A stretch of DNA of 64,000 nucleotides, taken from Blepharisma japonicum (lineage: Eukaryota > Ciliophora > Heterotrichea > Heterotrichida > Blepharismidae). Under the pieces are notes generated by a model. It was given only the letters and a program-made list of their open reading frames with translations. It ran no database searches and was not told the DNA's origin. Shown here one piece after another: positions 43,347 to 55,336 of the stretch (the stretch's first letter is position 1; every line of letters starts with the position of its first letter). The stretch is taken from contig CATKHK010000013.1 in assembly GCA_949751835.1 (NCBI GenBank), forward strand, positions 526,848 through 590,847, written 5' to 3'. The position numbers were made by a program, and so were the translations under genes.

Positions 43347-44972
43347 ATGAAGGACAAAGAAGAGCCACAAAGGGTGAAAGCAATTGCTGAGATAATAAAA
43401 ATTCTGATAAAAAGCTATGAGGACAAAAAGCCTGTCAATTTAACGAAGCTCAATAAAGAAGTTTCAGCAAAATACTCACTTGCTAAAATCCCGAAGCTTG
43501 TTGATATAATCAGTGGAATTCCTGATGACTACAAAGCAATTTTAACCCCACTTGTAAAGGCTAAGCCAGTGAGGACTGCATCTGGGATCGCTGTCGTCGC
43601 TGTTATGTCCAAGCCTCATAGGTGTCCTCATATCGCTACAACAGGCAACATTTGTGTATATTGTCCAGGTGGCCCTGACAGTGATTTTGAGTACTCCACA
43701 CAATCTTATACAGGTTATGAGCCTACGTCGATGAGAGCTATTAGAGCTCGCTATAATCCTTATATACAAACAAAAGACAGAATCGAGCAGCTTCAAAAGC
43801 TAGGACATGATGTCGACAAGGTAGAATTCGTAGTCATGGGTGGCACTTTTATGTCCTTAGCCAAAGAATATCGTGACTATTTTATCAGGAATTTACATGA
43901 CGCATTATCTGGGCATACTTCACAGAATGTTCAAGAAGCAATGTTTTATGGAGAGCAAGGGTATAACAAATGTGTAGGCATGACTATAGAAACTAGGCCT
44001 GATTACTGCTTACAGCCACATCTGAATGATTTGTTGGCATATGGATGTACAAGGCTAGAAATAGGGGTGCAGTCTGTATATGAAGATATCGCTAGAGATA
44101 CAAATAGAGGGCATACAGTTGAAGCTGTAAAAAAATGCTTTGTGCTTTCAAAAGACACAGGGTATAAAATTGTGACTCACATAATGCCTGATCTTCCTAA
44201 TATGGGCTTTGAGCGCGATATTGAAAGCTTCAAAGAGCTTTTTGAAAATCCTGAGTTCAGGCCAGATGGTCTTAAGCTTTATCCAACCCTCGTAATCAGA
44301 GGAACCGGCCTTTATGAGCTATGGAAAGCAAACAAATACAAAAATTACCACCCAGACCAACTCGTCGATATCGTTGCCAAAATACTTGCTTTAGCCCCAC
44401 CATGGGTCAGAGTTTATAGAGTCCAAAGAGATATCCCCATGCCTCTTGTAACATCAGGTGTAGATTATGGGAATTTAAGAGAGCTCGCCTTAAATAGGAT
44501 GAAGGAGCTAAAACTTGCATGCAGAGATGTCAGGACTAGAGAAGTCGGCATGCAAGAAGTGCATAATAAAATAAGACCTGAAGAAATTGAGCTTGTAAGA
44601 AGAGATTATACTGCCAGCGGCTCTTGGGAAACTTTTCTAGCTTATGAAGATCCTCGTCAAGATATTTTGGTAGGACTTTTAAGGCTGAGAAAGCTGGGAG
44701 CAGCTACATTTAGAAAAGAATTGCTGGGGAAATGCAGCATGGTCAGAGAGCTGCATGTCTATGGAAGTGTAGTGCCGGTCCATTCAAGAAACCCAACAAA
44801 ATTCCAACACCAAGGGTTTGGAACTATGCTGATGGAAGAAGCTGAAAGAATTGCTAGAGAAGAGCATGGGTCTGAGAAAATCGCAGTTATTGCAGGGGTG
44901 GGTGTTAGACATTATTATAGAAAGCTTGGATACCGCTTAGAAGGAGCTTACATGGTTAAAGATCTTATATAA
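43347..44972 (+). CDS. ELP3: Elongator complex catalytic subunit 3 (tRNA uridine acetyl/radical SAM enzyme)
   Basis: 541 aa. Elp3 starts the modification of wobble uridine in tRNA (cm5U). The 4Fe-4S radical-SAM cluster motif is '[17 protein letters not shown]'. Other anchors are '[12 protein letters not shown]', '[13 protein letters not shown]', '[12 protein letters not shown]', '[19 protein letters not shown]' and '[14 protein letters not shown]'. The C-terminal GNAT domain has '[16 protein letters not shown]' and '[13 protein letters not shown]'. Length is normal and no TGA codon is used, so the frame is a good internal check. Confidence 0.98.
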   Translation: MKDKEEPQRVKAIAEIIKILIKSYEDKKPVNLTKLNKEVSAKYSLAKIPKLVDIISGIPDDYKAILTPLVKAKPVRTASGIAVVAVMSKPHRCPHIATTGNICVYCPGGPDSDFEYSTQSYTGYEPTSMRAIRARYNPYIQTKDRIEQLQKLGHDVDKVEFVVMGGTFMSLAKEYRDYFIRNLHDALSGHTSQNVQEAMFYGEQGYNKCVGMTIETRPDYCLQPHLNDLLAYGCTRLEIGVQSVYEDIARDTNRGHTVEAVKKCFVLSKDTGYKIVTHIMPDLPNMGFERDIESFKELFENPEFRPDGLKLYPTLVIRGTGLYELWKANKYKNYHPDQLVDIVAKILALAPPWVRVYRVQRDIPMPLVTSGVDYGNLRELALNRMKELKLACRDVRTREVGMQEVHNKIRPEEIELVRRDYTASGSWETFLAYEDPRQDILVGLLRLRKLGAATFRKELLGKCSMVRELHVYGSVVPVHSRNPTKFQHQGFGTMLMEEAERIAREEHGSEKIAVIAGVGVRHYYRKLGYRLEGAYMVKDLI

Positions 44973-45007
44973 TCACAAAATTCGTATATTTATAGTATTA
45001 AATTAGA

Positions 45008-47251
45008 TTATTCTTCTAAATTTGTCTCAGATTGTTGCTGCTTTAGGATTTTATGAGAGTCTCTTTGCTGTTTGAACTTGCTAGATGATAATGGCGGCTT
45101 TGCAAGGGTTTGGGACTGAGAATGAGAAAGTGATGATTTTGGCCTGTCAGTTTCTGAGTTCTTTGGTTTTAGCTCGCCTTTGTTAGTAAAGCCTCTTTCT
45201 TTCATACTTTTTATGAGTTCTTGTTCTTCTCTTGCTTTCCTCATACGATTTACTGTTTCTGCTACTCCTTTTTTCTTCAATAAATTGGTACCCTTAGTAA
45301 TAGTAGGTTTTTCTAGATTAGGTGTAAAAGTACACTCAGCCTGCTCTTTTTCAATTTCCAATTCTTCGGCGGTTCGATATATCTGTTCTTTCCTCTTTCT
45401 TTCTACTTCTGAAAGGTTGTAAAGTGCTATTAATCTATGCGTATTCGGATCATCGCTAATTTTTTTATATTCTTCAGCGATCGTGTCTTTTTGTGTTTTT
45501 TCAGCCATTTTATACCCTAGTTTTTTATTAATGGTAGGCTTAAATGTGCATTTTTTGAGATTTTCTTGCTCATATTCTTCTTTAAGTTTATTTATTTTTT
45601 CATCAATTTTTTGCTTTTCCAAAATTAAATAATCTTCATGGCTTGTTTTAGAGCCTCAACTTTCTGTTCTCTTTAATCTTGTTCCATCTGCGAGTTTATT
45701 ACTGCTATTATTGATTTGAGGTCGAAATGAATATTCTACTTTATTTTTATAAGTCGGATTTATATTTGAATGCTGAGTCTGCTGAGTTCGGTTATTGTAG
45801 AACGTAAAAAATGTGCGGTGAAGCTTGGCAACTTCATCTTCTAGCAATGCAAATTCTCCATCTACTAGTCTACCTATTGAACTTGTAATAGAAGAAGATT
45901 GGTCTATTGTCGAACTCATTTCAGGGTGATAATAATTCATAAGACCCATCACAAAAATTTCAAGATTCCTTTTTGTAATAAATTCGCTGTCATTCCCACC
46001 GAGAAGCCGTCACATTTTTAAGACAAGAAGCTTTTCTTCATCATTTTTAGGGTTTTCTGGACTGTTTCTGATAAAAAACAGCATTTGCAGCAGATTAAGA
46101 ACATTTGAGTAGTTTAATTTATCTTGATTATCAGAGTCCAGATAACTGAATACTTCATCGAATTCTTTTTTGAATTTTAAAATTAAAACTTGTTCAGATT
46201 TGCTACTTATGAATTTTTCCTTTTGAAGATTAAGACCTTCAGGCTCTTTATGTATTCTTCTTACGGCGTCATCATATAGAATTTTGTCTATTGATTCTGA
46301 TCTTATCAAGTTTTGGGATTTCGGATTTAAAGTTGGTTTAAATTGTAAATTTTCTATTTTTTCTTGTTCTTCTTTTATTTTTTTAACTTGTTTACTACTC
46401 TCACTTTTTTTCATTTTAAACAGCTTTTCATGCACAGGCTCACTGCTTTCTCCTTTTTGTGCCAAAATCTGCAAAGACTTTTCACATATGGCAGGTTGGA
46501 AATTCCTTTCAGTTAAACTCTGTGTCTTAATGTTTTCTTCTCTCTTTGCATTAATTTTATCCTGCTTTCTTTTTTCGTAATTATTCATTTCGCTTACAAA
46601 CTCATCGATGCTTCTTTTGCTTCCTTCGCCATTGATTGTCGGCTTAAATGTGCATCCTTTGAACTTTTCTTGGCTTAGGTCTTTGGCAATTTTATCAACT
46701 TTTTCTTTGACTTTTTCTTGGTACTTGTAAAATCTCTCATCAACGTCAATATTTTCTTTATGCTCACTTTTTTGGGTGACAATGTCACCAAAATCTAGGT
46801 CTGAATGAGATAGAGATTTTTTAACAGCTTCTTTAGATTTTTCAAGATTATTGTCCTTTGCGGCTGGTTGAGGAGATTTGGGAGAAATTATTTGCTTTGA
46901 AGAATTTTTGTTGGTGTTGAGGCTAGAAGGAGCTTCTTTAGGTTTTTCTTTTATAGATGATTGCTTGTTTTGTGGGATGGGCTGTTTGGACTCTTTTACT
47001 GCATTATTACTTTTAGGCAATTCACTCTTAAGGATTACAGGCGGGCCTTTTTTGATATCATTTTCATCCCCGCTTAAATCATCTTCACTGCTTTCTGGAG
47101 ATTCTTCTTTTTTAGCTGCTTTTATATTTTGAGGCTTTTGGGGTTCTTGAACAGATACCTGGACACTACCTACTTCAGTTCCTTCTTCAACATCCATATC
47201 GAAATCGCTATCTTCATCACTTATAGACTGACTCATAGAATCACTTGACAT
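45008..47251 (-). CDS. F-x-P repeat protein with EF-hand-like region
   Basis: 747 aa, joined across two TGA codons. The first 170 aa are acidic/Lys-rich and disordered. Then F-x-P repeats: 'CTFKPTINGEGSK', 'RNFQPAICEKS', 'LQFKPTLNPKSQ', 'YSFRPQINNSS', 'CTFKPTINKKLGY', 'CTFTPNLEKP'. In the middle (about 330-450) a helical pair with 'FSYLDSDNQDKLNYSNVLNL' looks like a lone EF-hand. This is a sister of the gene at 27303-28964. Probable cilium or basal-body structural protein; no family name is known to me. Confidence 0.75.
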
Positions 47252-47695
47252 TTTTTAATTATATCCAATATCATTAAATTAAAGCCAACTTTTTTCATTA
47301 TTCCTTGATAAATTTTAATCTGAATATGGAAAGTAATTTAGCTCAACTCCATTTTACTTTCTTTTATTAATTACATTCGATCTTTAGCACACAATTTCAT
47401 ATTTCATACTTTGATTTCAATCATTTTATTAGATATTCTATAGAAATTTTATCAAGAAATGCCTGTGATGGCAAATCTCAGATAATATATACTTTTTATA
47501 GCATTAGTAATATCTATGAATGACTAATTAGTAATTCTATAGAAATATGATTTTTTACTACGATTTTAGCAGAATTTATGATTGCGATTAAATATTTTTG
47601 TATATTTTTCAGTTTAGATTCTAATTAAATCAAATTCTAAAGAAGTTTAATTTTACATGAGATTGCTATTTTTATGTCAAAATAAACTTTTAGCA
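47252..47695. other. Intergenic, nothing recognised
   Basis: 444 nt of AT-rich DNA between the start of the F-x-P repeat gene and the end of the Yippee gene, both on the minus strand. No supported feature. Confidence 0.5.
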
Positions 47696-48037
47696 TTAAA
47701 GATCCCACTCAGCTTTCTCAATTAAATTTTTTTCTAAAATATATTTCCCTTCTTTATACTTCTGCTCAGGCTCAAGAGCCCAAACATATTTCCATCCCAG
47801 CTTATTTTCACAGCTTTTGCAAAAAATATCACAGCAGCTATGAAGTCCAGTTCTCAGCATTCTCTCTTCCAAAATTCCAGAATAAATATTAATAACTTTA
47901 TTATAAAGATAAGCTTTCCCAGTTCCTGCCCAAAAATCCTTTGATATAAGCTCTTTATGATTGGTTAAATGCGCTTTGCAGATTCCACATACATACAATT
48001 GGCCAGAATCTAAATAATCTATGTGCAGTTTTCCCAT
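47696..48037 (-). CDS. Yippee-like zinc-binding protein
   Basis: 113 aa, matches human YPEL along nearly all its length: 'CGICKAHLTNHKELISK', 'GKAYLYNKVINI', 'EERMLRTGLHSCCDIFC', 'LGWKYVWALEPEQKYKEGK'. The two CxxC pairs that bind zinc (CGIC, CKSC) are intact. YPEL proteins serve in the GID/CTLH E3 ligase or at centrosomes. It precedes the KDEL receptor gene in the transcription order's opposite sense (its start lies 50 nt from that gene's stop). Confidence 0.95.
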   Translation of the reverse strand: MGKLHIDYLDSGQLYVCGICKAHLTNHKELISKDFWAGTGKAYLYNKVINIYSGILEERMLRTGLHSCCDIFCKSCENKLGWKYVWALEPEQKYKEGKYILEKNLIEKAEWDL

Positions 48038-48087
48038 TTATAATTTATTTTTATATAAAAGCAAATAATTTAAGCAAATCTGGTTAT

Positions 48088-48735
48088 TTAGATTGGTAGA
48101 GTCACTGATTTCTTATTTTGGAGTCTTGCAAGAACATAATAATAAAAGAAATCTGCATAAAGAATTGACTGAATAATTCCAGCGAATAAAGAAATATAAG
48201 AAATCTCTTCATCATTCAAGAATCTGGAGATCCAGTTTATGATATATAGAACTCTATAAGCTCCCAGACAAAATACATAATGAGACTGCAGGTTTTCTAC
48301 CTCCTTCATTTTACGTAGCATTTCTAGTTGTGGAATAAAGGCTACAGCTTCTAGGAATATTGAGAAACTTCATAAGATTTCCATATGAGTAAATTCTGTA
48401 TTGAATATTAATCCAAGGAAAAAGCATGGGCCGAGGAGCCATTTCCAGTACTCAAAGTTGTCGCCTTTCAAGTCATAAGTTTGCTTGTAAATTTTGGCAA
48501 ACCTCATTAGGTATATCAGATATCCTGTAAGACATATAAAGGTGATCTTCATTAATGTGTTGTAAGCTGACACAAAATAAGTAAAGAGGTCCAAATATCG
48601 AGCGACAAACACAATAAAGTAAAGTTCTTGAGTTTTGCATGAGATCCCAACACAACTCTTGGATTTCCTGATTCTGAAAGCGAGAATGAGAAGTGATGCT
48701 ACATGCAACATGTCACCCATAATTCGGAAAAACAT
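48088..48735 (-). CDS. ERD2: ER-lumen (K/H)DEL receptor
   Basis: 215 aa with seven membrane segments; retrieves ER proteins from the Golgi. Diagnostic parts are 'MGDMLHVASLLILAFRIRKS', 'SCVGISCKTQELYFIVFVAR', 'ARYLDLFTYFVSAYNTLMK' and 'EILWSFSIFLEAVAFIPQLE', the last with a TGA-encoded Trp that is conserved in the family. Then 'SHYVFCLGAYRVLYIINW' and a C-terminus without an obvious KKxx signal. Starts at ATG 48735. Confidence 0.95.
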
Positions 48736-49012
48736 CTTTTATAAATATGATAATATGAGGTTTATAAAAATAAGAACAAATGTTAGGATAATTATAATTC
48801 TCCTATTAGGATATTTGGCAATTATAAAAATATTTATGGTTAAAGATTTAGTATAAGAGAAAAAATTTAAAAGAACTGGCTGATAAATTTGTTTAGATTT
48901 AGAAATAATTAATAGTGGCTGCTACAGATCAAATTATTAAAGATTATTATATATCAAATATATAAAGAGCTAAGATATTTAGATATCTATAACAATAATT
49001 AATTAACTGTGT

Positions 49013-49642
49013 TTATAAGCTTCTTAATCTCCGAGATCTATGAGCATGTAAAGATTCAAGTATATTTTCAATATCACTCTTTAGATATGGTCTACTGTTC
49101 TCAGTGGCTTCACGAGAAAATGTAGTTTTAGGAGATAATTTTCTACCTAAGATTGGTGAGTTGGAAGGATCAATCACAATATTTTTAAGAACTTTTTTAA
49201 CTACCCTGCTCTTAAATCCAACACTTGCTACTTGACTAGGTTCCGTATTATGATAGTTTCAATCAATTTTTTTAGGTTTTCCTTTGGTTGATGACCCTGG
49301 ACTTGTAATAGGAAAGAGTTTGTAGCATAAATCCAACCCTTTTGAGTAATCATTTATCTGATTATTTGAAATCGTAAAATTTGTTCTATTTAAATTTGAG
49401 CATGAACTTGCCAGTCCTGAGTCTCTTGTTGTGCTTGAGTGATTCAAAATACTAAAATAATCTGATGGTTTTGAGAATGAAAAAAGATTTTTATTAGAAT
49501 TTGAATTGCTTATTAAATGATTTTCACAATTATAAGAAGTCCTTATTCTGGTGTGAGAAGGAGTTTGCTCTTTGTGGATAGCTGTATTTGATCGTCGTAG
49601 AATTTGTCTTGGAGAGCGGTGTAAATGTGATTTTGACTGCAT
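49013..49642 (-). CDS. Ser/Asn/Arg-rich protein of unknown function
   Basis: 209 aa, disordered and basic ('RSPRQILRRSNTAIHKEQTP', 'SSTKGKPKKIDW'). A TGA codon (49259) joins it to a C-terminal segment that ends 'LHAHRSRRLRSL'. It might be a small cytoskeletal or nuclear protein; no domain seen. Confidence 0.6.
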
Positions 49643-50259
49643 CTTTAATTAATAAATAAGCTAACTGACTTTTTTATATTTAAATTTTATGGAGGAAGCG
49701 GAGAGAATATTTTGTTTATGAAAGTAACAACAGTATATTAATAATTTATTGAGTTAACTGAAATAATCTTTGACTAGAATAAGCATTTAGATATTAATGG
49801 TGCTTATGCTAGTTAAGTTTTATTATAAATAAATTTATTATAGATTTTATAGGTATCCTTTAAAATCTCATTGAGTTAAAATTGATCTTAAAGGCACTTT
49901 TATCGTTTATTCGCAAAACCATATCATACCATTCAGGATATCTTTGCCTTAAGATTATATCATCTTATAGTAGCCTAATGCATTTTCTTTATTATAGATA
50001 AGTCCCATCTCATATTAGAGAGCAAAGCTATCAAGCTCTGTCATCTATATGTGATCCTTAGAATTAGATATTTTAGATTCAAGGATACTTATGATAAAGT
50101 TGATAATTTTAAAAAAAATTAGGGATTTATTTTAAAATAAAATTTGATTTATTATAGCATTAACACCAAATTAATTTTTTCATAATTATTCTACGTTATT
50201 TTAATGTCACTTGCTAATCGCAAAATTTTTATTATTAATTTCTCCTAAAACCTCCCAAC
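49643..50259. other. Intergenic, nothing recognised
   Basis: 617 nt between two minus-strand genes. AT-rich with several stop codons in all frames. No structured RNA, repeat or gene could be supported. Confidence 0.45.
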
Positions 50260-53023
50260 TTACCCTTTGAGAATTTGCTTAAGCATTTCTTTCGCATTTC
50301 CACTTTCAATCAGTTCATTAAGCTTACTATGAGCCCAAGAAAACAGCTTAAGAACTTCTTGTATCCTATACGAAGCTCTAGTTGTATTATTTTCAGGGTT
50401 AATTGGATCAATAGTGACTATGACTTCAAAATTATTTTCTGGCAAATTATAAAAGGATTCCCCATTTGCCACATTAATCCCCGTTCTCTTTGGATCAAAT
50501 TTATTTCCAAAAAAATCAAGAAATCCTAACAAGACTTCTCCTAAATCTTCATGGAATCCTGAATTATTCATATAAGCAGCAATCCATATAGTTAAGCTAT
50601 AAGAGCTTAAACCTCCTAAAATATGTTTTACCATGATAAAGCGAGTTCAATGAATGAGCATACAACAGTTTTTTAAGCACCAAAGCAATTTCTCTAAAAT
50701 GTGGATAATTCCCTACAAGAGTTTGGGTCATATATAAAGAAGATAGGCCTAAATGTGTACCAATGTTTGACTCAAAAGAATCGTCAAATGTTATATCTAC
50801 CATAATATTTCCTTCTTCTTGGTCTTCGCAGAGGTACTTTGGGTTCACTTCAAGTTTCACAACTGGGATTGTCGCAGTTGTAATCACTGTACATTTGGTG
50901 ACCCATCGAGTAAACATAAGCGATTCTCCGAGCTGGGAGCATGCTTGCTGGATGCTTGGACGATCAAACAATCCGACGTTAGTAATGGCTAAGTCAATAT
51001 CGCTGTCGTCTAAGGCTAAGCCACTACCATAGGAACCAAAAAGTTGGACTGTAGCTAATGGGAACATTTTCCAAGCCCACTCATGAAGATTGTTCATTAG
51101 GCCGTAAATAATTGAGCTTCTTGAGTTGGTAATTTTGGTGATTTCTTTGCCGAATTTTAGGATTTCTTGGTGAAGTTTATGTTTGACTTTGGGGCTAATG
51201 CAGGACACTGCAAGTGGAGGGAAGTCAAGTTCGCTTGAAATTGGTGCTGCTTGGGCACAGGTTGGAGGACTTTGCCATTGAAAATTCTTTTTTGGAGCTG
51301 GATGCTTGGCTGGATGAGTTGCTTTTTTAGGGTTATTTTCTGCTGACTGTTCATTCGGTTTGGCATGCTTTGGTCTCTTGTTATTATGCTTTTTCCCTTT
51401 CTGTATCTGTTGCTTTTTATTTATATTTGCTTTCTTTTTGTGAATTTCAACTTTTTTGAATTCTTCTTTTTGTGTTTCATCAATATGAGTTTCTTTGAAT
51501 TCAAGAGGTTCATCAGTAACTTGTGTGTCTTCTGAGTCATTCGAAGTGTAGTTAGAACTCGACTCGATTTTTTGGATTTGGGTATATAATGTTTCCATTA
51601 TGGACTCTAAGAGGCTTTTAACAACTTCTGATTCGTCATCTTCTTTTTCGCTCTTATTATTAGTCTGCTCAATAACTGGCTGATTTACAAGCTTTGGCTT
51701 GTTATGTTTTTTCTTTTTTTTCTTCTTCTTTTTGCTCTCGTCATTTTTCTTACCTTTTGCTGGGACAATTTCTTCTAATTTAAGCAAGTCTTCAGCGTTT
51801 TTTTCTGTTAAAGCACTCTTAATCCTAAGAAGTACTTTTCTTGTTACAATGTCTAAATAAGTCACAGCTCTATCTAGAGGTGAGCTGGCTAGAAATTCAA
51901 TGAATTTTTCTGCATTATCTGACTGCGCTCTCTGAATAATAATTTCTACACTTTTCGCAGTCTGATAATACTGAATTTTATTTCTCAATGCATTTATATG
52001 GAATCCTCCCATAAGAGGATTACAATACGCAAAAATTCCAGTCGCCATTGAGCTGAAATATGGAAACCTCGCTATTTGAGGGTAAGCCCACGTATTAATT
52101 TGGTCCTTGCTCAAGTTAGCTAACTCTGATTTTACAGACAAAAAAATTTTTGTAAGTTCATCAATTTCTCCGACCACTGACAATTTATTTTTCTCGCTTA
52201 GCTGGCCAATATACTCAGAAAGTCTCTGCTGGTTTTCTTGGGCGTCATTCCCATATATTTCATCCCATACAAAATTTTGTGTTTCTCCTTGTTTTCTTGG
52301 GTCAATCCCATTAAGAATCCAAAACCTCATTCAAATGGCTCTTTCAAATCCAGCAGAAACCCATGATGCTAAAGAATTATAAGATGTAGACGAAAACCAA
52401 GATGGGTATTCCCACATTCATCTTTTAAATGAGCTATCCCAAAAGCATCTGCAAGGGACTTGGAAAGCTTGCTTATTTGATATAGATTTGATCATCTCTA
52501 TCAATTTCTCTGGATATTTAGCCATTTCAGGATCTACAGTAAGGGTATCTAAATATTCTTCAGTGTCTGTAAGCCGGATGATTTGTTCAAAATTTTTCTC
52601 TGCTTGGAATTTTGTGTCCGTATATGAGTAGCCTTCAAATGTTTTTCTTCGAAATAGAAAATTGTCTTCTGGAATCTCTTGATCATATTGCTTTGGGATA
52701 TTATCAACAATTGCAAATTCGTACTCACCTTCGGTGAGCTTTTTTATATACATTTGACGAATAAAAGTTGAAGTAATGCCATTTTGAAGAGAAAGAACAT
52801 TAAGCCGAGATGAGGCTGATAATGAACAAAATCATGACAACATACGGCTTGAAAGCTCAGAATCGTCTTCAGATTGGCTGGCGGATTTGCTTATTTCTAA
52901 GAGATGGCTTCTTTTTATACGTCTTTTTCGTGAGATTTGTGAAGGGCTGCTTGAATTGATGTGCAGACTGTCGGATAAAGCTTTGATGATGGAATTCGTA
53001 TCTGGACTATACATAGTCACCAT
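50260..53023 (-). CDS. Trf4/PAPD5-like non-canonical poly(A)/uridylyl polymerase
   Basis: 915 aa after a 16-nt intron. The N-terminal 500 aa are unassigned, with a long Lys-rich stretch ('SKKKKKKKKKHNKPKLV' and similar). The catalytic domain (about 620-760) has 'GSYGSGLALDDSDIDLAI' with the two metal Asp and 'IMVDITFDD' with the third. The PAP-associated domain has 'HEDLGEVLLGFLDFFGNKFD', as in Trf4 and PAPD5/7, which add short A tails to nuclear RNAs for decay. Joined across three TGA codons (52815-52817, 52415-52417 and 52331-52333). Start at ATG 53023 or 53014. Confidence 0.85.
50616..50631 (-). other. 16-nt intron in the Trf4-like gene
   Basis: GTAAAACATATTTTAG on the minus strand, phase 1. 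Splicing gives 'LNSLYHGGLSSYSLTIW', the conserved link into the PAP-associated domain ('..GGLSSYSL..'). Confidence 0.9.
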
Positions 53024-53797
53024 TAATTTTATCAATATAGTCTCTGGGTTCAGAAGATTATTCTTAAATTGATATGAAATTAGCGAAATTTAGATCGATA
53101 AAGATTTATTATAAAACAATTAACTTTGTGGGAAATTCTGATGATATTTAGGCTCAAGGGAGAATCTAGGACTTTATCGATAAATTGTATAAATACCAGA
53201 AATCTTAGTTTTTTTACAACTGTTTGGCTATTTAACACAGACTATAAGCTTGGATATCAAGATATATGATAAGAAGAAGTCTTGGAGTTTAAGGCATTTT
53301 CTAATTTTAGGGCTGATCAGCTTAAAGTAATGTGAATAATCTTAAACCAATTGTTTTCTTATAGGTAATCCAATATGGAAACGAAGAGAAGTCAAAATAA
53401 AATTTTGTTGTGGATTTTCAAATTGGAATAATTACATATTTAATTCAGTCAGTATTGTTGTTTTCTTTAACATCCACATTTAATTTAATTAAATAAAGTT
53501 GGATAAATTTGCAATAATAAACAAATCGAATTTCACGATAATTGATACTTCAAGCGTTTATAATTAAGCCTGCCTAAGCTATCTAAATAATTTAACAGAA
53601 TTCTAAGTTTCTTTAGTCCTAGAGATTAAAAATTAATTTTTATTAAGAATTTTTTAAATCAGTTAAAGTAATTGATTTTATTGATTATATAAAAAACTTT
53701 AAATTTAATGTACAATTTGAAAAATTTGGCCCTCTCCAAAATTTCAAATGTATCAAGGAACCGGCCATATTGTTGAAAAACGAAGCATATCACCAGA
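53024..53797. other. Intergenic, a distant 10-bp inverted repeat
   Basis: 774 nt between divergent genes. It holds ATCGATAAAG (53094-53103) and its inverse CTTTATCGAT (53172-53181), 68 nt apart, and some partly open frames without ATG. No RNA gene identified. Confidence 0.4.
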
Positions 53798-54604
53798 ATG
53801 AATAATATGGAGCTAAAGTTGCTTATTGTCAGTGATTCTCATGAGTGCTATGATACATTAAGCACTATCATAGACAGATCTGATCCTGACATCATACTTC
53901 ATGCTGGAGATTTTTGCAACATTCCATTAGAATTTATAGAAGATGCCAAGTACATAGAAGAAGCTAGAGAATCAATTCAGCGTCAAGTGGATATTCTTGC
54001 AAGAAAAGGAAAACCAATTTATATTATCCCAGGAAACGTATTTACCATTTAGCATGATCCAGGTGCATTTTTTAAGCATCTTGAAGGAAAATATGGGAAT
54101 TTTGATATCCATACCGCTAAAACATTAGGTGGTCAGAGTGAATGCATAGCTCCTGGACTGCGTATAGCAGCACTTGGAGGATCTCAGCCAGCTTATATAG
54201 GAGAAAGACTCCACTGAAAAGGGTATCCTTTTACAACAGAAGAAGAATGTGATTCTGCCATAACTAATTATTTGTTGCCACAGCTTGCTGAGGATGGTCA
54301 ATATATTATTATGACTCATTTTGGCCCTTCTTTTAGTCCTACGTGCAGGTTTTATCAATCTTGTGGTGAGATAATAGAAGCAGGAAGCTCAAAGCTTGAA
54401 GATTTATTAATCGATAATGCCTCAAAATTACTCATAAACATCCATGGACACACTCATTGGGGGGAAGGAGTCTTCAGCTTTGGCGATGATATGAAAAAAG
54501 TGTTAAATCCAGGAGCTGTCCTATATGGAAGATATGCAGAAATATTACTAAAATACGAAAACTCTGAATGGAAAGTTCAAGAAATCCAACTTAAGAAAGT
54601 ATAA
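53798..54604 (+). CDS. Calcineurin-like metallophosphoesterase (YfcE/UPF0046-type)
   Basis: 263 aa after a 15-nt intron. Metal-binding motifs are in order: 'VSDSHEC' , 'LHAGDF', 'IPGNHD' (across the intron), 'MTHFGP' and 'NIHGHTHWGEG'. It starts with a hydrophobic beta strand with no signal peptide, so cytosolic. A single TGA (Trp, 'RLHWKGYPF'). Substrate unknown; family members include cyclic-nucleotide and Ser/Thr phosphoesterases. Confidence 0.88.
54038..54052 (+). other. 15-nt intron in the metallophosphoesterase gene
   Basis: GTATTTACCATTTAG, phase 0, interrupting the GNHD motif exactly between GN and HD. Its loss restores 'PGNHDPGAFF'. This makes the splice site very certain. Confidence 0.93.
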
Positions 54605-55291
54605 TTATTTATCAAAAATTTCCTGTGTAACGTTTAGCTGTGCTGCTAACTCTTTTAATTCCTCTATATGATTTGGCAGCTCTTCACATGCATGCTTATA
54701 AACAATCTTCGGCACTTCGCTTTCTTTTGCATGTTCTGCTTCAAATTTCATATACTCTTTCCATATTTGTACGTTTTTCCTATTAATTCTCACTGCCCTT
54801 TGCATAATCCCTCTAGCTGAATCAACATCACTTTTAATTTTCTCTTCAATATACCTAGCAATCAGCCACATATCAATATTTGTAGGGTGCAATTGTAAAG
54901 CTTTTGTTATAACTTTGCTTAACTGTCTGTGTGATTTTGACCTCACACAGAAGTTTATGAACTCTTTTCAGGCATCTAGGTCTGCTTTAAAACGATTTGT
55001 AAACCTTTGGAAGAGGCTAATAATCCTTCTTATAATAGCTCTATCAGAAGCCGCTGGCTTTAAGTTTAATTCTTGTTTTCTTTCGAGTCTTTTTTCTTCT
55101 AATGTAAGCTCATATTGTATGGCAGACAAAAAATGGTGCTTTAATGGGACTCTTCTGGCAAGCTTGTACTCGAGCTCACGACGTTTGTCTATGATTTCTG
55201 TGACTTGGGCTTCTGCGAAGATTTCACGCTCAATCATGTTCATTAGGTCAGGGACCATGTCCTCTAGAATGCCCTGTACCATATCTGCCAT
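54605..55291 (-). CDS. UTP6: UTP6-like U3 snoRNP protein, short form
   Basis: 228 aa, compared with about 600 in human and 440 in yeast. UTP6 is a HAT-repeat component of the small-subunit processome. 'MADMVQGILEDMVPDLMNMI' and 'REIFAEAQVTEIIDKRRELE' are the family's N-terminal signature, followed by 'HHFLSAIQYELTLEEKRLERKQEL' split here as 'HHFLSAIQYELTLEEKRLE' and 'KQELNL', and two HAT repeats ('DMWLIARYIEEKI', 'QIWKEYMKFEAEHA'). One TGA (54966-54968, 'DAWKEFINF', W conserved). Stop TAA abuts the neighbouring gene's stop. The C-terminal repeats are missing. Confidence 0.83.
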
Positions 55292-55336
55292 TTTAATATG
55301 TATTTAAGCATTTTAAGTATTATTCAGATTAATAAC

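Noticed and set aside
48635-48856. Plus-strand 73-codon frame at the KDEL-receptor start
   Set aside because: Mostly antisense to conserved ERD2 sequence; the rest is AT-rich spacer.
53094-53181. 10-bp inverted repeat with 68-nt loop as an RNA hairpin
   Set aside because: In 774 nt of AT-rich DNA one such pair is within what chance allows, and stem extension fails on both sides.
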